64,000 nucleotides of DNA from NCBI GenBank assembly GCA_016208975.1, contig JACQXA010000004.1, positions 186,001-250,000 on the forward strand. The letters run 5' to 3'. The notes under the pieces were generated by a model. The model did not search any database. It saw only the letters and a program-made list of their open reading frames with translations, and was not told the origin of the DNA. Positions 34,442-41,954 of the stretch are shown piece by piece; positions within the stretch are counted from its first letter, which is position 1, and the number at the start of each line of letters is the position of its first letter. The position numbers and the translations under genes were made by a program. This DNA is from Nitrospinota bacterium (GTDB lineage: Bacteria > Nitrospinota_A > UBA7883 > JACRLM01).

Positions 34442-35427
34442 TAAAACCGCCCGCGCAAAATGGAAATGGCGGTCATGATGGCATGGGCCATGGGCGCGCC
34501 ATCGGCCAGGTTTTTCCCGGCGATGTCGAACGCGGCGCCATGATCCACCGACACCCGCAGGATTGGCAGGCCCAGGGTTATGTTAACCGTCTTGCCAAAC
34601 CCCAGCGCCTTTACGGGAATCAACCCCTGGTCATGATACATGGCCAGCGCCACGTCGTATTTCTCCAGCGCCCTGGGGGTGAACATGGTATCCGCCGGAT
34701 ATGGGCCGGAAACTTTCATGCCTTTGCGTTTTGCAATGGTTATAGCGGGAGCGATTATCCTTTTCTCCTCATCGCCGAACAGCCCCTGGTCGGAAGCGTG
34801 GGGATTCAAACCGCAAACGGCTATTGTCGGGCGTTTGCCGGTCATGCGTTTCATGGAACCGTCTATTATCGTCATGAGGCCCGCCAGCTTGGCGGAATCC
34901 AGCGCCCCGGGCACATCCTTTACAGCAACATGGGTTGTTGCAACCACCACTTTTAAGTTTGGGGAGGCCAGCATCATGGCCACTGGAATATCGCCGCACA
35001 TTTCCGCCAGGAACTCGGTGTGGCCGGGGATGTGGTAACCGGCGAGGTTTACCGCTTTCTTGTGGATCGGCGGGGTTATCAGCGCATCGTATTCCCCGTC
35101 CAGCGTGGCCGCCGCCGCCACCTCCAGCGACACCATGGCCGCCGCCCCCATCTTTTTGCTCACTTTGCCGAAATCCTGGCGTTTAAATCCCATCTCCAGA
35201 AGCGGCAACACCCGAAGCCCGTCATCGGCCCGTTTTGCGGCGCGGGAATCGATCACCCTCACGCCGGAGCCGGTAGAACGGTTGAGTTCCTCGAAATAGG
35301 CAAGGTCACCGAACACGGTAAGGCAGTTGCGCGCCGGTTTCGGAAGGAGGCGAAAGGCTTTTAGAACCACCTCCGGGCCTATGCCCGCAGGGTCGCCCAA
35401 AGACACGGCCAGCTTGATATTTTTCAT
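34441..35427 (-). CDS. pdxA: 4-hydroxythreonine-4-phosphate dehydrogenase
   Basis: Oxidises 4-phosphohydroxy-L-threonine in the DXP-dependent route to pyridoxal phosphate. Landmarks are AVSLGDPAGIGPEVV at the N-terminus, TPPIHKKAVNLAGYHIPGHTEFLAE, GLNPHASDQGLFGDEE and the C-terminal YHDQGLIPVKALGF with HGAAFDIAGK. The 328 residues are normal. The pdxA-rsmA pairing is a widely conserved operon. Its substrate pathway needs DXP, the same metabolite used by Dxr in this window. Confidence 0.96.
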   Translation of the reverse strand: MKNIKLAVSLGDPAGIGPEVVLKAFRLLPKPARNCLTVFGDLAYFEELNRSTGSGVRVIDSRAAKRADDGLRVLPLLEMGFKRQDFGKVSKKMGAAAMVSLEVAAAATLDGEYDALITPPIHKKAVNLAGYHIPGHTEFLAEMCGDIPVAMMLASPNLKVVVATTHVAVKDVPGALDSAKLAGLMTIIDGSMKRMTGKRPTIAVCGLNPHASDQGLFGDEEKRIIAPAITIAKRKGMKVSGPYPADTMFTPRALEKYDVALAMYHDQGLIPVKALGFGKTVNITLGLPILRVSVDHGAAFDIAGKNLADGAPMAHAIMTAISILRGRF

Positions 35428-35569
35428 AATTTACGTTTTGGAACGGGCGCGTCACAGCAAGGTAACGCGCAAAAAAGATAAATGTTTCCCTGTCATTTTA
35501 CCACTGCTGGAAAAGTTAAGGCCACTTTATGGTTACAGCTGGGTCATTCTTGTAATATATTTTCACTTG

Positions 35570-37339
35570 ATGACTGATACACAAAACACAAATTTGGCCG
35601 CCCCATCCCCTGCGCCGTATCATAACTCGGTTACGGCAATCAACCGGGCTTGTGACGACCACTCGCTGACCGAAGCGGCGAAGACGGTGGCCCACCAGTC
35701 GCTTTTCATTACAGGCCACGACCTGGCCGTCATCAGGATACATTCCCCTTCCGGAGCCGGTGTGGCCTGCGAGGCGGACGTTAACGGGGCCGTCCTTTGT
35801 TTCAGCGGGCTCAATGCGCCCGCCGGTTGCGCCTGCGGCGACGCCTTACGGGGTGAGCAGACATTCTTTGACGGCTGGGCCCTATCCAGCCATTGCAAGG
35901 AAAGGGGGCTGGATAATGTTCTTGTAACCCCCGTCATGGCTGGGTCCGAAACAGCCGGGTTGCTTCTGACGGCCGGGAAAACCGGAAAACCAATTTCGGC
36001 GGAACAACGAGAGGTTGTAAAGAACGTCTGCAACCTGCTGGGTGACGCGATAGACAGAATAAAAAGCCACAAGCTGGACAAAAACCGGGCCGCGGACCTG
36101 GAAACACTCAACCACATAGGCCGTTTGATAGTGTCCCGGCTGACCCTAAAAGAGATGGTCCGGGAAATCGTGGCCGACCTGGGGCATGTGCTGGAGACCG
36201 ACGAAGTTAACGTCATCCGGTACGATTCCAAAAAACTGGAGCTGAGCTTTCTGGCCAGTTTTTTCGCCGACGGCTCAAACCTTTCCCGTCCGGAGGTTTA
36301 TCCCCTGTCCGACGGGATGAACAGCTGGATTATAAAAAACCGCAAACCGCTTCTTATAGGCTCCGGCACTGTGGAGGAATGCGAGAAGCTGGGTATCCGC
36401 CATGGTGGAAGGCCTGCCCGGTCCTGGCTTGGGGTCCCCATTTTCTATAAGGATGACATTGTTGGTGTGCTTTCTGTTCAAAGCTACAACAAGGATAACC
36501 TGTACGACAGCCGCTCCACCGACCTATTATCGGCGGTAGCCGCCCAGTGCGCCGTGGCCATGGAAAACGCCAGATTGTACGAAGAAGCGCTGGAGCGCGA
36601 ACTGGAGAAGGAGCGGCTTTACTTCTCCCTTACCCACGACCTGCTCTCGCTGGTGAATCCGGTAGCGGGATTCGCCAAGCTTCTTGCCACCTTGCCGCCC
36701 GACGAGCCTTTGGAAAGCGTCCGTAAACTGGCAGGCTCGGTGATAAAGTCTTCCGAGCGGATAACACGGTTCGTAGAGGACATACTGGTTTACGCCAAGA
36801 TGAAGTCCGGCAAGCTGGCGCTGAACATAGAGCGCCGCGACGTTATCTCAACGCTGACGCTGGTGGTTGCCAGCCTGATGCCAGAAGCGCGGTTCCGCAA
36901 ATTGATGCTTAGCGTTAACGGACACGAAGTTGCCGATGGGCGAATACCAGCCCTGGAGCCTATAGAGGCGGACTTCGACGCGGGCCAGATGGAACGGGTT
37001 TTCTTTAACCTGCTGGGCAACGCCGTAAAATACGCGGCTTCCAGCATTTCCATGGAAGTGGCGGCTGAGGATACCAGGGTGACATGCCGGTTTTCCAATG
37101 ACGGGGACGGGGTGGATGAAAACCAGGTGTCATGTTTGTTTGATGAGTATTACCAGGGAAGCTCCAGAAATAAAGGAGTTGGGCTAGGACTTCCTACCGT
37201 GAAAAGGATTTTGGAGATGCATGGCGGGCAGATAGGAGCCGAATCGGGTAAAGGCAAGGGTTTCACTATCCAGTTTGAATGGCCACGCACATTGTCGGAC
37301 AGGCAAAACCTGAAACAGCCCAGCCCCAGGGCGCTGTAG
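35570..37339 (+). CDS. Double-GAF sensor histidine kinase
   Basis: Cytoplasmic sensor kinase. From the ATG at 35570 the product is 589 residues; the longer frame to 35327 lies inside pdxA and was rejected. Two GAF-like domains cover about 20-165 and 175-335, the first with several Cys residues (CFSGLNAPAGCACG) that might bind a cofactor. The HisKA site is His356 in FSLTHDLLSLV. The ATPase domain has NLLGNAVKYAA, a weak G1 box (SNDGDGVDEN) and GVGLGLPTVKRILEMHGG. An NtrC-type regulator follows after 119 bases, its probable partner. Confidence 0.88.
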   Translation: MTDTQNTNLAAPSPAPYHNSVTAINRACDDHSLTEAAKTVAHQSLFITGHDLAVIRIHSPSGAGVACEADVNGAVLCFSGLNAPAGCACGDALRGEQTFFDGWALSSHCKERGLDNVLVTPVMAGSETAGLLLTAGKTGKPISAEQREVVKNVCNLLGDAIDRIKSHKLDKNRAADLETLNHIGRLIVSRLTLKEMVREIVADLGHVLETDEVNVIRYDSKKLELSFLASFFADGSNLSRPEVYPLSDGMNSWIIKNRKPLLIGSGTVEECEKLGIRHGGRPARSWLGVPIFYKDDIVGVLSVQSYNKDNLYDSRSTDLLSAVAAQCAVAMENARLYEEALERELEKERLYFSLTHDLLSLVNPVAGFAKLLATLPPDEPLESVRKLAGSVIKSSERITRFVEDILVYAKMKSGKLALNIERRDVISTLTLVVASLMPEARFRKLMLSVNGHEVADGRIPALEPIEADFDAGQMERVFFNLLGNAVKYAASSISMEVAAEDTRVTCRFSNDGDGVDENQVSCLFDEYYQGSSRNKGVGLGLPTVKRILEMHGGQIGAESGKGKGFTIQFEWPRTLSDRQNLKQPSPRAL

Positions 37340-37366
37340 CGCGGAATGGCGGGTGTGGCCATAAGT

Positions 37367-37391
37367 CCTTTATCGCCGTGGCGGATAAAGG
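37367..37391. other. Hairpin between kinase and regulator genes
   Basis: A perfect 8 bp stem, CCTTTATC (37367-37374) against GATAAAGG (37384-37391), encloses a 9 base loop. No T run follows on either strand, so it is not a standard terminator. It may weaken read-through from the kinase gene or stabilise the transcript. Confidence 0.45.
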
Positions 37392-37458
37392 TAAAATGGC
37401 GCAGTTCCATGCGGGCGTGATCGCCGCCCGGTTTTAACCGCATTATCTCTGAGGGACA

Positions 37459-38853
37459 GTGAAAGACAGCATCCTGGTGGTGGACGACGACCTGGGCTCG
37501 CTCCAGATGGTGGAGCAGTTTCTAAAACTCAAGAAATACGAGCCGGTCTGTTGCCTTACCTACCGCGACGCCAAGAAGGAGCTTTCGGAAGAAAGCAAGT
37601 TCTCCGCCGTGGTGCTGGATTATTTCCTGCCGGACATCACGGGGCTTGAAATGATGAAAGATATCCACCAGGCGGAACCGGAACTGCCCGTGATAATCCT
37701 CACCGGCTCCCGTGAGGTGAAAACCGCCGTGGAATGCGTGAAACATGGCGCGTTCCATTACCTGGTAAAACCCGTGGATCCGGACGAGCTTTACCACGCC
37801 GTGGAAAGCGCCATAAGGACCCAGGAGCTCATCCGCGAAAACCGGCGGCTGAAAAACGATCTGCGCGCCCGGTACAAGTTTGACACCATCGTTGGCGCCT
37901 CCGGCCCCATGGTGGAGGTGTTCGACCTCATCAACCGCGCCGCAAAAGTGCGCTCCACCGTGCTCATTACCGGTGAGACCGGTTGCGGCAAGGAGCTTGT
38001 GGCCCGCGCCATCCATTACAATTCCGACCGGGCCGAAAAACCGTTCATCAAGGTGAACTGCGCGGCGGTTCCGGAAACGTTGCTGGAGGCGGAGCTCTTC
38101 GGCATAGACAAGAACGTGGCCACCGGGGTGGATGCGCGCATCGGCAAGTTTGAGGCGGCCAACGGCGGAACGATATTTTTGGACGAGATAGGCGACATGG
38201 CCCTGGCCACCCAGGCCAAGGTTTTACGCGCCATGCAGGAGAGGGAAATAGAACGGGTGGGAAGCCATTCTCCCCGCAAGGTGGATATACGCATCATCGC
38301 CGCCACTAATCGGGATTTGGCCGTAGCCATAGAGGAAAAACAGTTCCGGCTGGACCTTTTTTACCGGCTGAACGTGCTGGTGATTGCCCTGCCGCCGCTC
38401 CGGGAACGTTGGGAAGATGTCCCTCCGCTGGTGGACCATTTTGTAAAAAAGTTCTGTTCCGAAAACAACATTCCAGTAAAGACCATGGATCCTGAGGCTA
38501 TGGACCGGCTATTAATCTACTCCTGGCCGGGCAACGTGAGGGAGCTGGAGAACACCATTGAACGGGCCGTGGTGATGGCCGACGGGCCGGTTATAGAGGA
38601 GAGGCATCTGCCCCCGGTCATATCCAGACAGGGGCCGCCAATCGCATTCGAGCCGGAGCCGGACAAACCCGTGCGCGACCTGGAAAAAGCCGTGGCCGAT
38701 TACGAGCGGAGGATAATCGTATCCTCCCTGGAGCGGTGCGGGTGGCGTCAGAACAAGGCCGCCGCCGAGCTTGGCGTTACCGAACGGAGCATGTGGTACA
38801 AGATAAAGAAGCTGGGGATAGAGGTAAAGAAAAGCGCCGAAAATGGCGATTAA
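37459..38853 (+). CDS. NtrC-family response regulator with altered GAFTGA loop
   Basis: Three-domain regulator of 464 residues, starting at GTG 37459 behind a GAGGGA site. The receiver domain (3-118) has acids at Asp10-Asp11, phosphoacceptor Asp54 and Lys104. The AAA+ domain (about 142-370) has Walker A GETGCGKE (172-179) and Walker B TIFLDEIGD. A C-terminal Fis-type helix-turn-helix reads NKAAAELGVTERSMWYKIKKLG. Loop 1, which contacts sigma-54 and reads GAFTGA in canonical activators, is NVATGV (219-224) here and lacks the key Phe. Probably paired with the upstream kinase. Confidence 0.93.
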   Translation: MKDSILVVDDDLGSLQMVEQFLKLKKYEPVCCLTYRDAKKELSEESKFSAVVLDYFLPDITGLEMMKDIHQAEPELPVIILTGSREVKTAVECVKHGAFHYLVKPVDPDELYHAVESAIRTQELIRENRRLKNDLRARYKFDTIVGASGPMVEVFDLINRAAKVRSTVLITGETGCGKELVARAIHYNSDRAEKPFIKVNCAAVPETLLEAELFGIDKNVATGVDARIGKFEAANGGTIFLDEIGDMALATQAKVLRAMQEREIERVGSHSPRKVDIRIIAATNRDLAVAIEEKQFRLDLFYRLNVLVIALPPLRERWEDVPPLVDHFVKKFCSENNIPVKTMDPEAMDRLLIYSWPGNVRELENTIERAVVMADGPVIEERHLPPVISRQGPPIAFEPEPDKPVRDLEKAVADYERRIIVSSLERCGWRQNKAAAELGVTERSMWYKIKKLGIEVKKSAENGD

Positions 38854-38856
38854 CCG

Positions 38857-39657
38857 CTAGTACAGCAGTTGACCTTCCCATACGATAACCGCGTGCCCGG
38901 TTAGAAGAACCCGGTTCCCTGAAATCTCCACGAAAAGCTCGCCGCCCCGTTTGGACACCTGCCTGGCGTTGAACGCGGTCTTCCCCAGTTTGCCAGCCCA
39001 ATAAGGCGCCAGCGCGCAATGGGCCGAGCCTGTGACCGGATCTTCGTTTATCCCGGCGGCGGGCCCAAAGAAGCGTGACACGAAATCCACCCCCGGCTCC
39101 TCCCCCATGGCGGTGACTATAACGCCGCGCATGGGTATTTTCGAGAGGGCCGAAAAATCGGGATTGGCCGATTTCACGTCCGGAGCGCAGCAGAGCTCCA
39201 CCAGGTAATCCGGCCCGGCTTTCACAATAGCCATGGGGGAAAGGACGCCCAGAGCCTCCACAAGTTTCGGTTGGAGCTCGCATGGCTCCGGCGTTATCAG
39301 CGGGAAATCCAGGGTTATCCCCCTTTCGGACATGCTGGCTTTCAGATTGCCGCTTCTGGTGTTAAATATTATCGGCGCGCCCTTGTCCGCGTATCCCTTC
39401 TCCCATAGCGCATGGGCGGAAGCCAGCGTGGCGTGGCCGCAAAGGTCAACCTCCACCGTGGGGGTGAACCAGCGCAGGTTGAATTCGTTATCGCCGGTTT
39501 TTATCAAAAACGCGGTTTCCGAAAGGTTCATCTCCGCCGCAACGGCGCTCATCCATTCATCCGGCGCGGGTTTTTGAAGGGGGCACACCGCCGCCGGATT
39601 GCCCGAGAACGGCTTGGTGGCGAAAGCGTCTACGCAGAGAATGGGAATTGCCTGCAT
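38857..39657 (-). CDS. PhzF-family isomerase
   Basis: Diaminopimelate-epimerase-like fold protein. The PhzF features are VDAFATKPFSGNPAAVC at the N-terminus, NLSETAF with the catalytic Glu47, TPTVEVDLCGHATLA, and DPVTGSAHCALAPYW in the second lobe. The 266 residues are family length. In phenazine makers PhzF isomerises DHHA, but most relatives have unknown substrates and no phz genes are nearby. The first 65 bases are partly repeated at 40891-40955 as part of a chimeric remnant. Confidence 0.9.
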   Translation of the reverse strand: MQAIPILCVDAFATKPFSGNPAAVCPLQKPAPDEWMSAVAAEMNLSETAFLIKTGDNEFNLRWFTPTVEVDLCGHATLASAHALWEKGYADKGAPIIFNTRSGNLKASMSERGITLDFPLITPEPCELQPKLVEALGVLSPMAIVKAGPDYLVELCCAPDVKSANPDFSALSKIPMRGVIVTAMGEEPGVDFVSRFFGPAAGINEDPVTGSAHCALAPYWAGKLGKTAFNARQVSKRGGELFVEISGNRVLLTGHAVIVWEGQLLY

Positions 39658-39677
39658 AATAAAAACCTTTTAAAAAA

Positions 39678-40682
39678 TCATCCCAGTTTTTCCTTCAGCC
39701 TCTCCCTGGTTTCCTTCCCCATGTTATCAAACCCGCGTTTGATATGCTTTTCCCATCGGCGTTTCAGCAACGCTTCATAGGCGATGTTTATATCGCCAGG
39801 CCGGGTTTCCAATAATACGCTGAACAGGCTTTCGGCTTGAAGCAGGTCTTTTTTTGCTTTTACTTGCGAGGACACATCGCGCCGATCGGCCAATATCAGC
39901 TTGTGGAAAGCGAATCGCGCCGGATTCGGAACCCGCACGGCCACCGCTGTTGACGATAAGATTGCGGCTTGAACCGAATCGTCCAACAGATAATCCAGGA
40001 AACGAAGCGGCATGGCGCTCACGCCGCATCCAGGAAGGCTTTTTGGATGGGGAACTGGACGGCCGGTTTCCGGAGTTAGTATGTCTATTATTATCCGCTT
40101 CTTCCTGTGAATGTACGATGTGGGAGGATATTTGGGATTTAATCCGGGGATAGGTGAATAGCCCATTTCTTCTATCACCTTGCCGATTCCCGGTTTTGTG
40201 GCTATAGCTATGCGGTCCGGAGCCGCCATGTCCACATCTCTTGTTTTAAGCGCCTCTTTTTCCCACTTAACCCCCAGTATGTTGCCTAATGCGGCAAAAG
40301 CATGGGATCCCACTAAAACTCCGCCCCCCCGAAACCAGCCGCTTTCAGAGAAACGCATCATCACCGCCTCGGAGCCTGGATCGCTTCTCAAACAGCCTCC
40401 CGCTAGAGCCATTGCGGTCAGCCGTTCAAGTTCCCGCCCCATGCTCCGCCAGGTCTCCACCAGTTCCACCAGCTCGCCAGCCGCCTCGCCCAGATAGAAC
40501 TGCTTCTGCTTTCCGTCAACGGAGTATTGATGATACAGGTATGAATGCCCCTTGACCCCTTTCTTAACAAAAGAACCGTACATCATACCTGCGGGATACG
40601 CCCACAACGTCTCTACTATCTGCGCGTAAAGCGTTTGGGATTCGACAATCTGCCGACGGATCATGCCAACCTTGGTTATCAT
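39678..40682 (-). CDS. Nucleotidyltransferase-fold protein (GSU2403-like)
   Basis: A 334-residue protein with a central nucleotidyltransferase fold of the NTP_transf_8 kind. Residues 122-151 read VLVGSHAFAALGN followed by TRDVDMA, giving Gly-Ser and the two acids Asp149 and Asp151. The N-terminal part contains a conserved-looking helix pair and YLYHQYSVDGKQKQFYLG. Such proteins resemble antitoxin or abortive-infection nucleotidyltransferases, but the true role is unknown. It lies between phzF and the yajQ/phzF chimeric remnant, and so may be a cargo gene. Met7 at 40664 is an alternative start. Confidence 0.8.
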   Translation of the reverse strand: MITKVGMIRRQIVESQTLYAQIVETLWAYPAGMMYGSFVKKGVKGHSYLYHQYSVDGKQKQFYLGEAAGELVELVETWRSMGRELERLTAMALAGGCLRSDPGSEAVMMRFSESGWFRGGGVLVGSHAFAALGNILGVKWEKEALKTRDVDMAAPDRIAIATKPGIGKVIEEMGYSPIPGLNPKYPPTSYIHRKKRIIIDILTPETGRPVPHPKSLPGCGVSAMPLRFLDYLLDDSVQAAILSSTAVAVRVPNPARFAFHKLILADRRDVSSQVKAKKDLLQAESLFSVLLETRPGDINIAYEALLKRRWEKHIKRGFDNMGKETRERLKEKLG

Positions 40683-40820
40683 TATTTATTATGTTTAATG
40701 ATAACCGGGAATCCGGAATCAGGCAAGGTCCGATATATGGCAGGAAGCAGAACAAGAATACAGAGTAAATGACCAAGGCATAAATTATTTATTTTATTAC
40801 TACCAGCAGTTCATTTTTCC
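40683..40820. other. AT-rich gap upstream of the nucleotidyltransferase gene
   Basis: 138 bases rich in A and T, notably TTATTTATTTTATTAC near 40785-40803. Probably holds the promoter of the minus-strand nucleotidyltransferase gene, but no pair of hexamers is convincing. The composition is unlike the GC-rich neighbours, in line with recent arrival. Confidence 0.4.
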
Positions 40821-40878
40821 TCACCTGTAATTGGTGAACTGCATGTCTATTCCCAAATCCTCCTTCTTCACGGCGGCG
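40819..40878. repeat. Duplicate of the yajQ 3' end
   Basis: 60 bases that match 41449-41508, the end of the intact yajQ gene, at 59 positions. Same orientation. The only difference is T40851 in place of C41481. Such near-identity points to a recent duplication. Confidence 0.93.
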
Positions 40879-40958
40879 CTATCCGTAAAGCACACAGCCG
40901 CCTGGTTGCCCGAGAACGGCTTGGTGGCGAAAGCGTCAACGCAGAGGATGGGAATCAT
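40821..40958 (-). pseudogene. phzF'-'yajQ chimeric remnant
   Basis: A 45-codon open frame made of two fused gene ends. It starts with the PhzF N-terminus (MIPILCVDAFATKPFSGNQ, then AAVC) and, after a short junction (FTDSA), continues in frame into the YajQ C-terminus (AVKKEDLGIDMQFTNYR) and its stop. Intact phzF and yajQ both exist nearby at 38857-39657 and 41451-41948. The remnant is best explained as scar tissue from a duplication followed by deletion. It is too short to have either function, though it could still be translated. Confidence 0.85.
40891..40955. repeat. Duplicate of the phzF 5' end
   Basis: 65 bases matching 39584-39648, the start of the intact phzF gene, at 60 positions and in the same orientation. 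It is the other half of the chimeric remnant. It is less similar than the yajQ half, so the two duplicated pieces may differ in age or in selective history. Confidence 0.9.
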
Positions 40959-40965
40959 TATTTAG

Positions 40966-41184
40966 TTACATGTACCGCATGAATTCTTCAACGGTAAATC
41001 CGCTTTTACGAATTAATCCACGAAGCAGACCGGGAGCTAATTCTTTGTGATTAGGTACCGAAAGGGTGGCCCTTGAGTCGTGAATGATAATCATGTGACT
41101 TCCAGTCTGATGGTCGAGTTTATATCCCAGTTTGGCGAAAGCCTTTAGAGCGTCCTTACCGGAAATATTGGCGAGGAGCCCCAT
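40966..41184 (-). CDS. hicA: HicA-family toxin
   Basis: Small mRNA interferase with a double-stranded-RNA-binding-like fold. The 72 residues include GKDALKAFAKLGYKLDHQTGSH, with catalytic His30, then MIII and a C-terminal KSGFTVEEF. That is the complete YcfA/HicA pattern. It starts directly after the last base of hicB, so the two are coupled. The gene order antitoxin then toxin is the less usual one but is well known for this family. Confidence 0.93.
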   Translation of the reverse strand: MGLLANISGKDALKAFAKLGYKLDHQTGSHMIIIHDSRATLSVPNHKELAPGLLRGLIRKSGFTVEEFMRYM

Positions 41185-41403
41185 TCACACCGTAACCTCG
41201 CCAAGGAAGATGTCAGAGAACTCCTGCCGCTCGATGTTTCCTTTTTTCTCTTCGGCGGTCAACCAACCCTTAATCGCGTCCTTTATGTTCTCCAGAGCCT
41301 CATCCATGGTTTTCCCCTGGCTCATGCACCCGGGGAGCTCGGGAACATCCACGACATAGCCGCCGTATTCAGGATCGCTCATTATTATCACTTTGTATCG
41401 CAT
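41185..41403 (-). CDS. hicB: HicB-family antitoxin
   Basis: Antitoxin with a partial RNase H-like fold: YKVIIMSDPEYGGYVVDVPELPGCMSQGKTMDEALENIKDAIKGWL. The ATG at 41403 follows a GGAGG site; the frame extending to 41454 runs into the yajQ stop codon and was not used. With 72 residues it lacks the C-terminal DNA-binding domain of long HicB proteins, so it may not repress its own promoter by that route. It is followed directly by hicA. Confidence 0.9.
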   Translation of the reverse strand: MRYKVIIMSDPEYGGYVVDVPELPGCMSQGKTMDEALENIKDAIKGWLTAEEKKGNIERQEFSDIFLGEVTV

Positions 41404-41450
41404 TCCCGAGCCTCCATTTACGATTATTATATCGCTGGCCGCAATCTCCC

Positions 41451-41948
41451 TCACCTGTAATTGGTGAACTGCATGTCTATCCCCAAATCCTCCTTCTTCA
41501 CGGCGGCGATGACGGTTTGCAGGTCGTCCCGGCTTTTGGCGGTAACGCGAACCTGCTCGTCCTGGATGGAGGCGTTCACCTTGAGTTTCAGGTTCTTGAT
41601 CAGCTTCACTATCTCCTTGGCCTTTTCCGTGGGTATGCCCTGCTGGAGCTTTATTTTCTGCCGCACGGTGTCGCCCCCGGCTGGCTCCACATCCCCGTAT
41701 TCCAGCGCCTTTAACGATATGCCGCGTTTTACCAGCTTGGACTGCAAAATGTCCGTAACGCTTCTAAGCCTGGTCTCGCTCTCGGCGGACAATGCCAGCG
41801 AGTTCTCCTTCTGGTCCAGCTTCACCTCGGCGTTGGAGCCTTTAAAATCGAACCTCTGTTTGATCTCCGCCATGGTCTGGTTAACGGCGTTGGTCACTTC
41901 CATAAGGTCGGTCTTGCAGACGATGTCGAAAGAACTGTCCTTGGACAT
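41451..41948 (-). CDS. yajQ: YajQ-family nucleotide-binding protein
   Basis: Member of the UPF0234/YajQ family of 165 residues with two ferredoxin-like halves. It begins SFDIVCKTDLMEVTNAVNQTMAEIKQRFDFKGS and ends VKKEDLGIDMQFTNYR, both family signatures. Some homologues bind cyclic-di-GMP and regulate transcription, and others have unknown function. Its last 60 bases are repeated at 40819-40878. It is six bases downstream of thrS and likely shares its transcript. The window also encodes HD-GYP and PilZ proteins of cyclic-di-GMP signalling. Confidence 0.93.
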   Translation of the reverse strand: MSKDSSFDIVCKTDLMEVTNAVNQTMAEIKQRFDFKGSNAEVKLDQKENSLALSAESETRLRSVTDILQSKLVKRGISLKALEYGDVEPAGGDTVRQKIKLQQGIPTEKAKEIVKLIKNLKLKVNASIQDEQVRVTAKSRDDLQTVIAAVKKEDLGIDMQFTNYR

Positions 41949-41954
41949 ATTTTC

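Noticed and set aside
35327-35569. Upstream extension of the double-GAF kinase
   Set aside because: It overlaps pdxA on the other strand and codes for low-complexity basic sequence, so the ATG at 35570 is preferred.
38857-39657. Phenazine biosynthesis locus around phzF
   Set aside because: No other phz genes are nearby, and most members of this family are not involved in phenazine synthesis.
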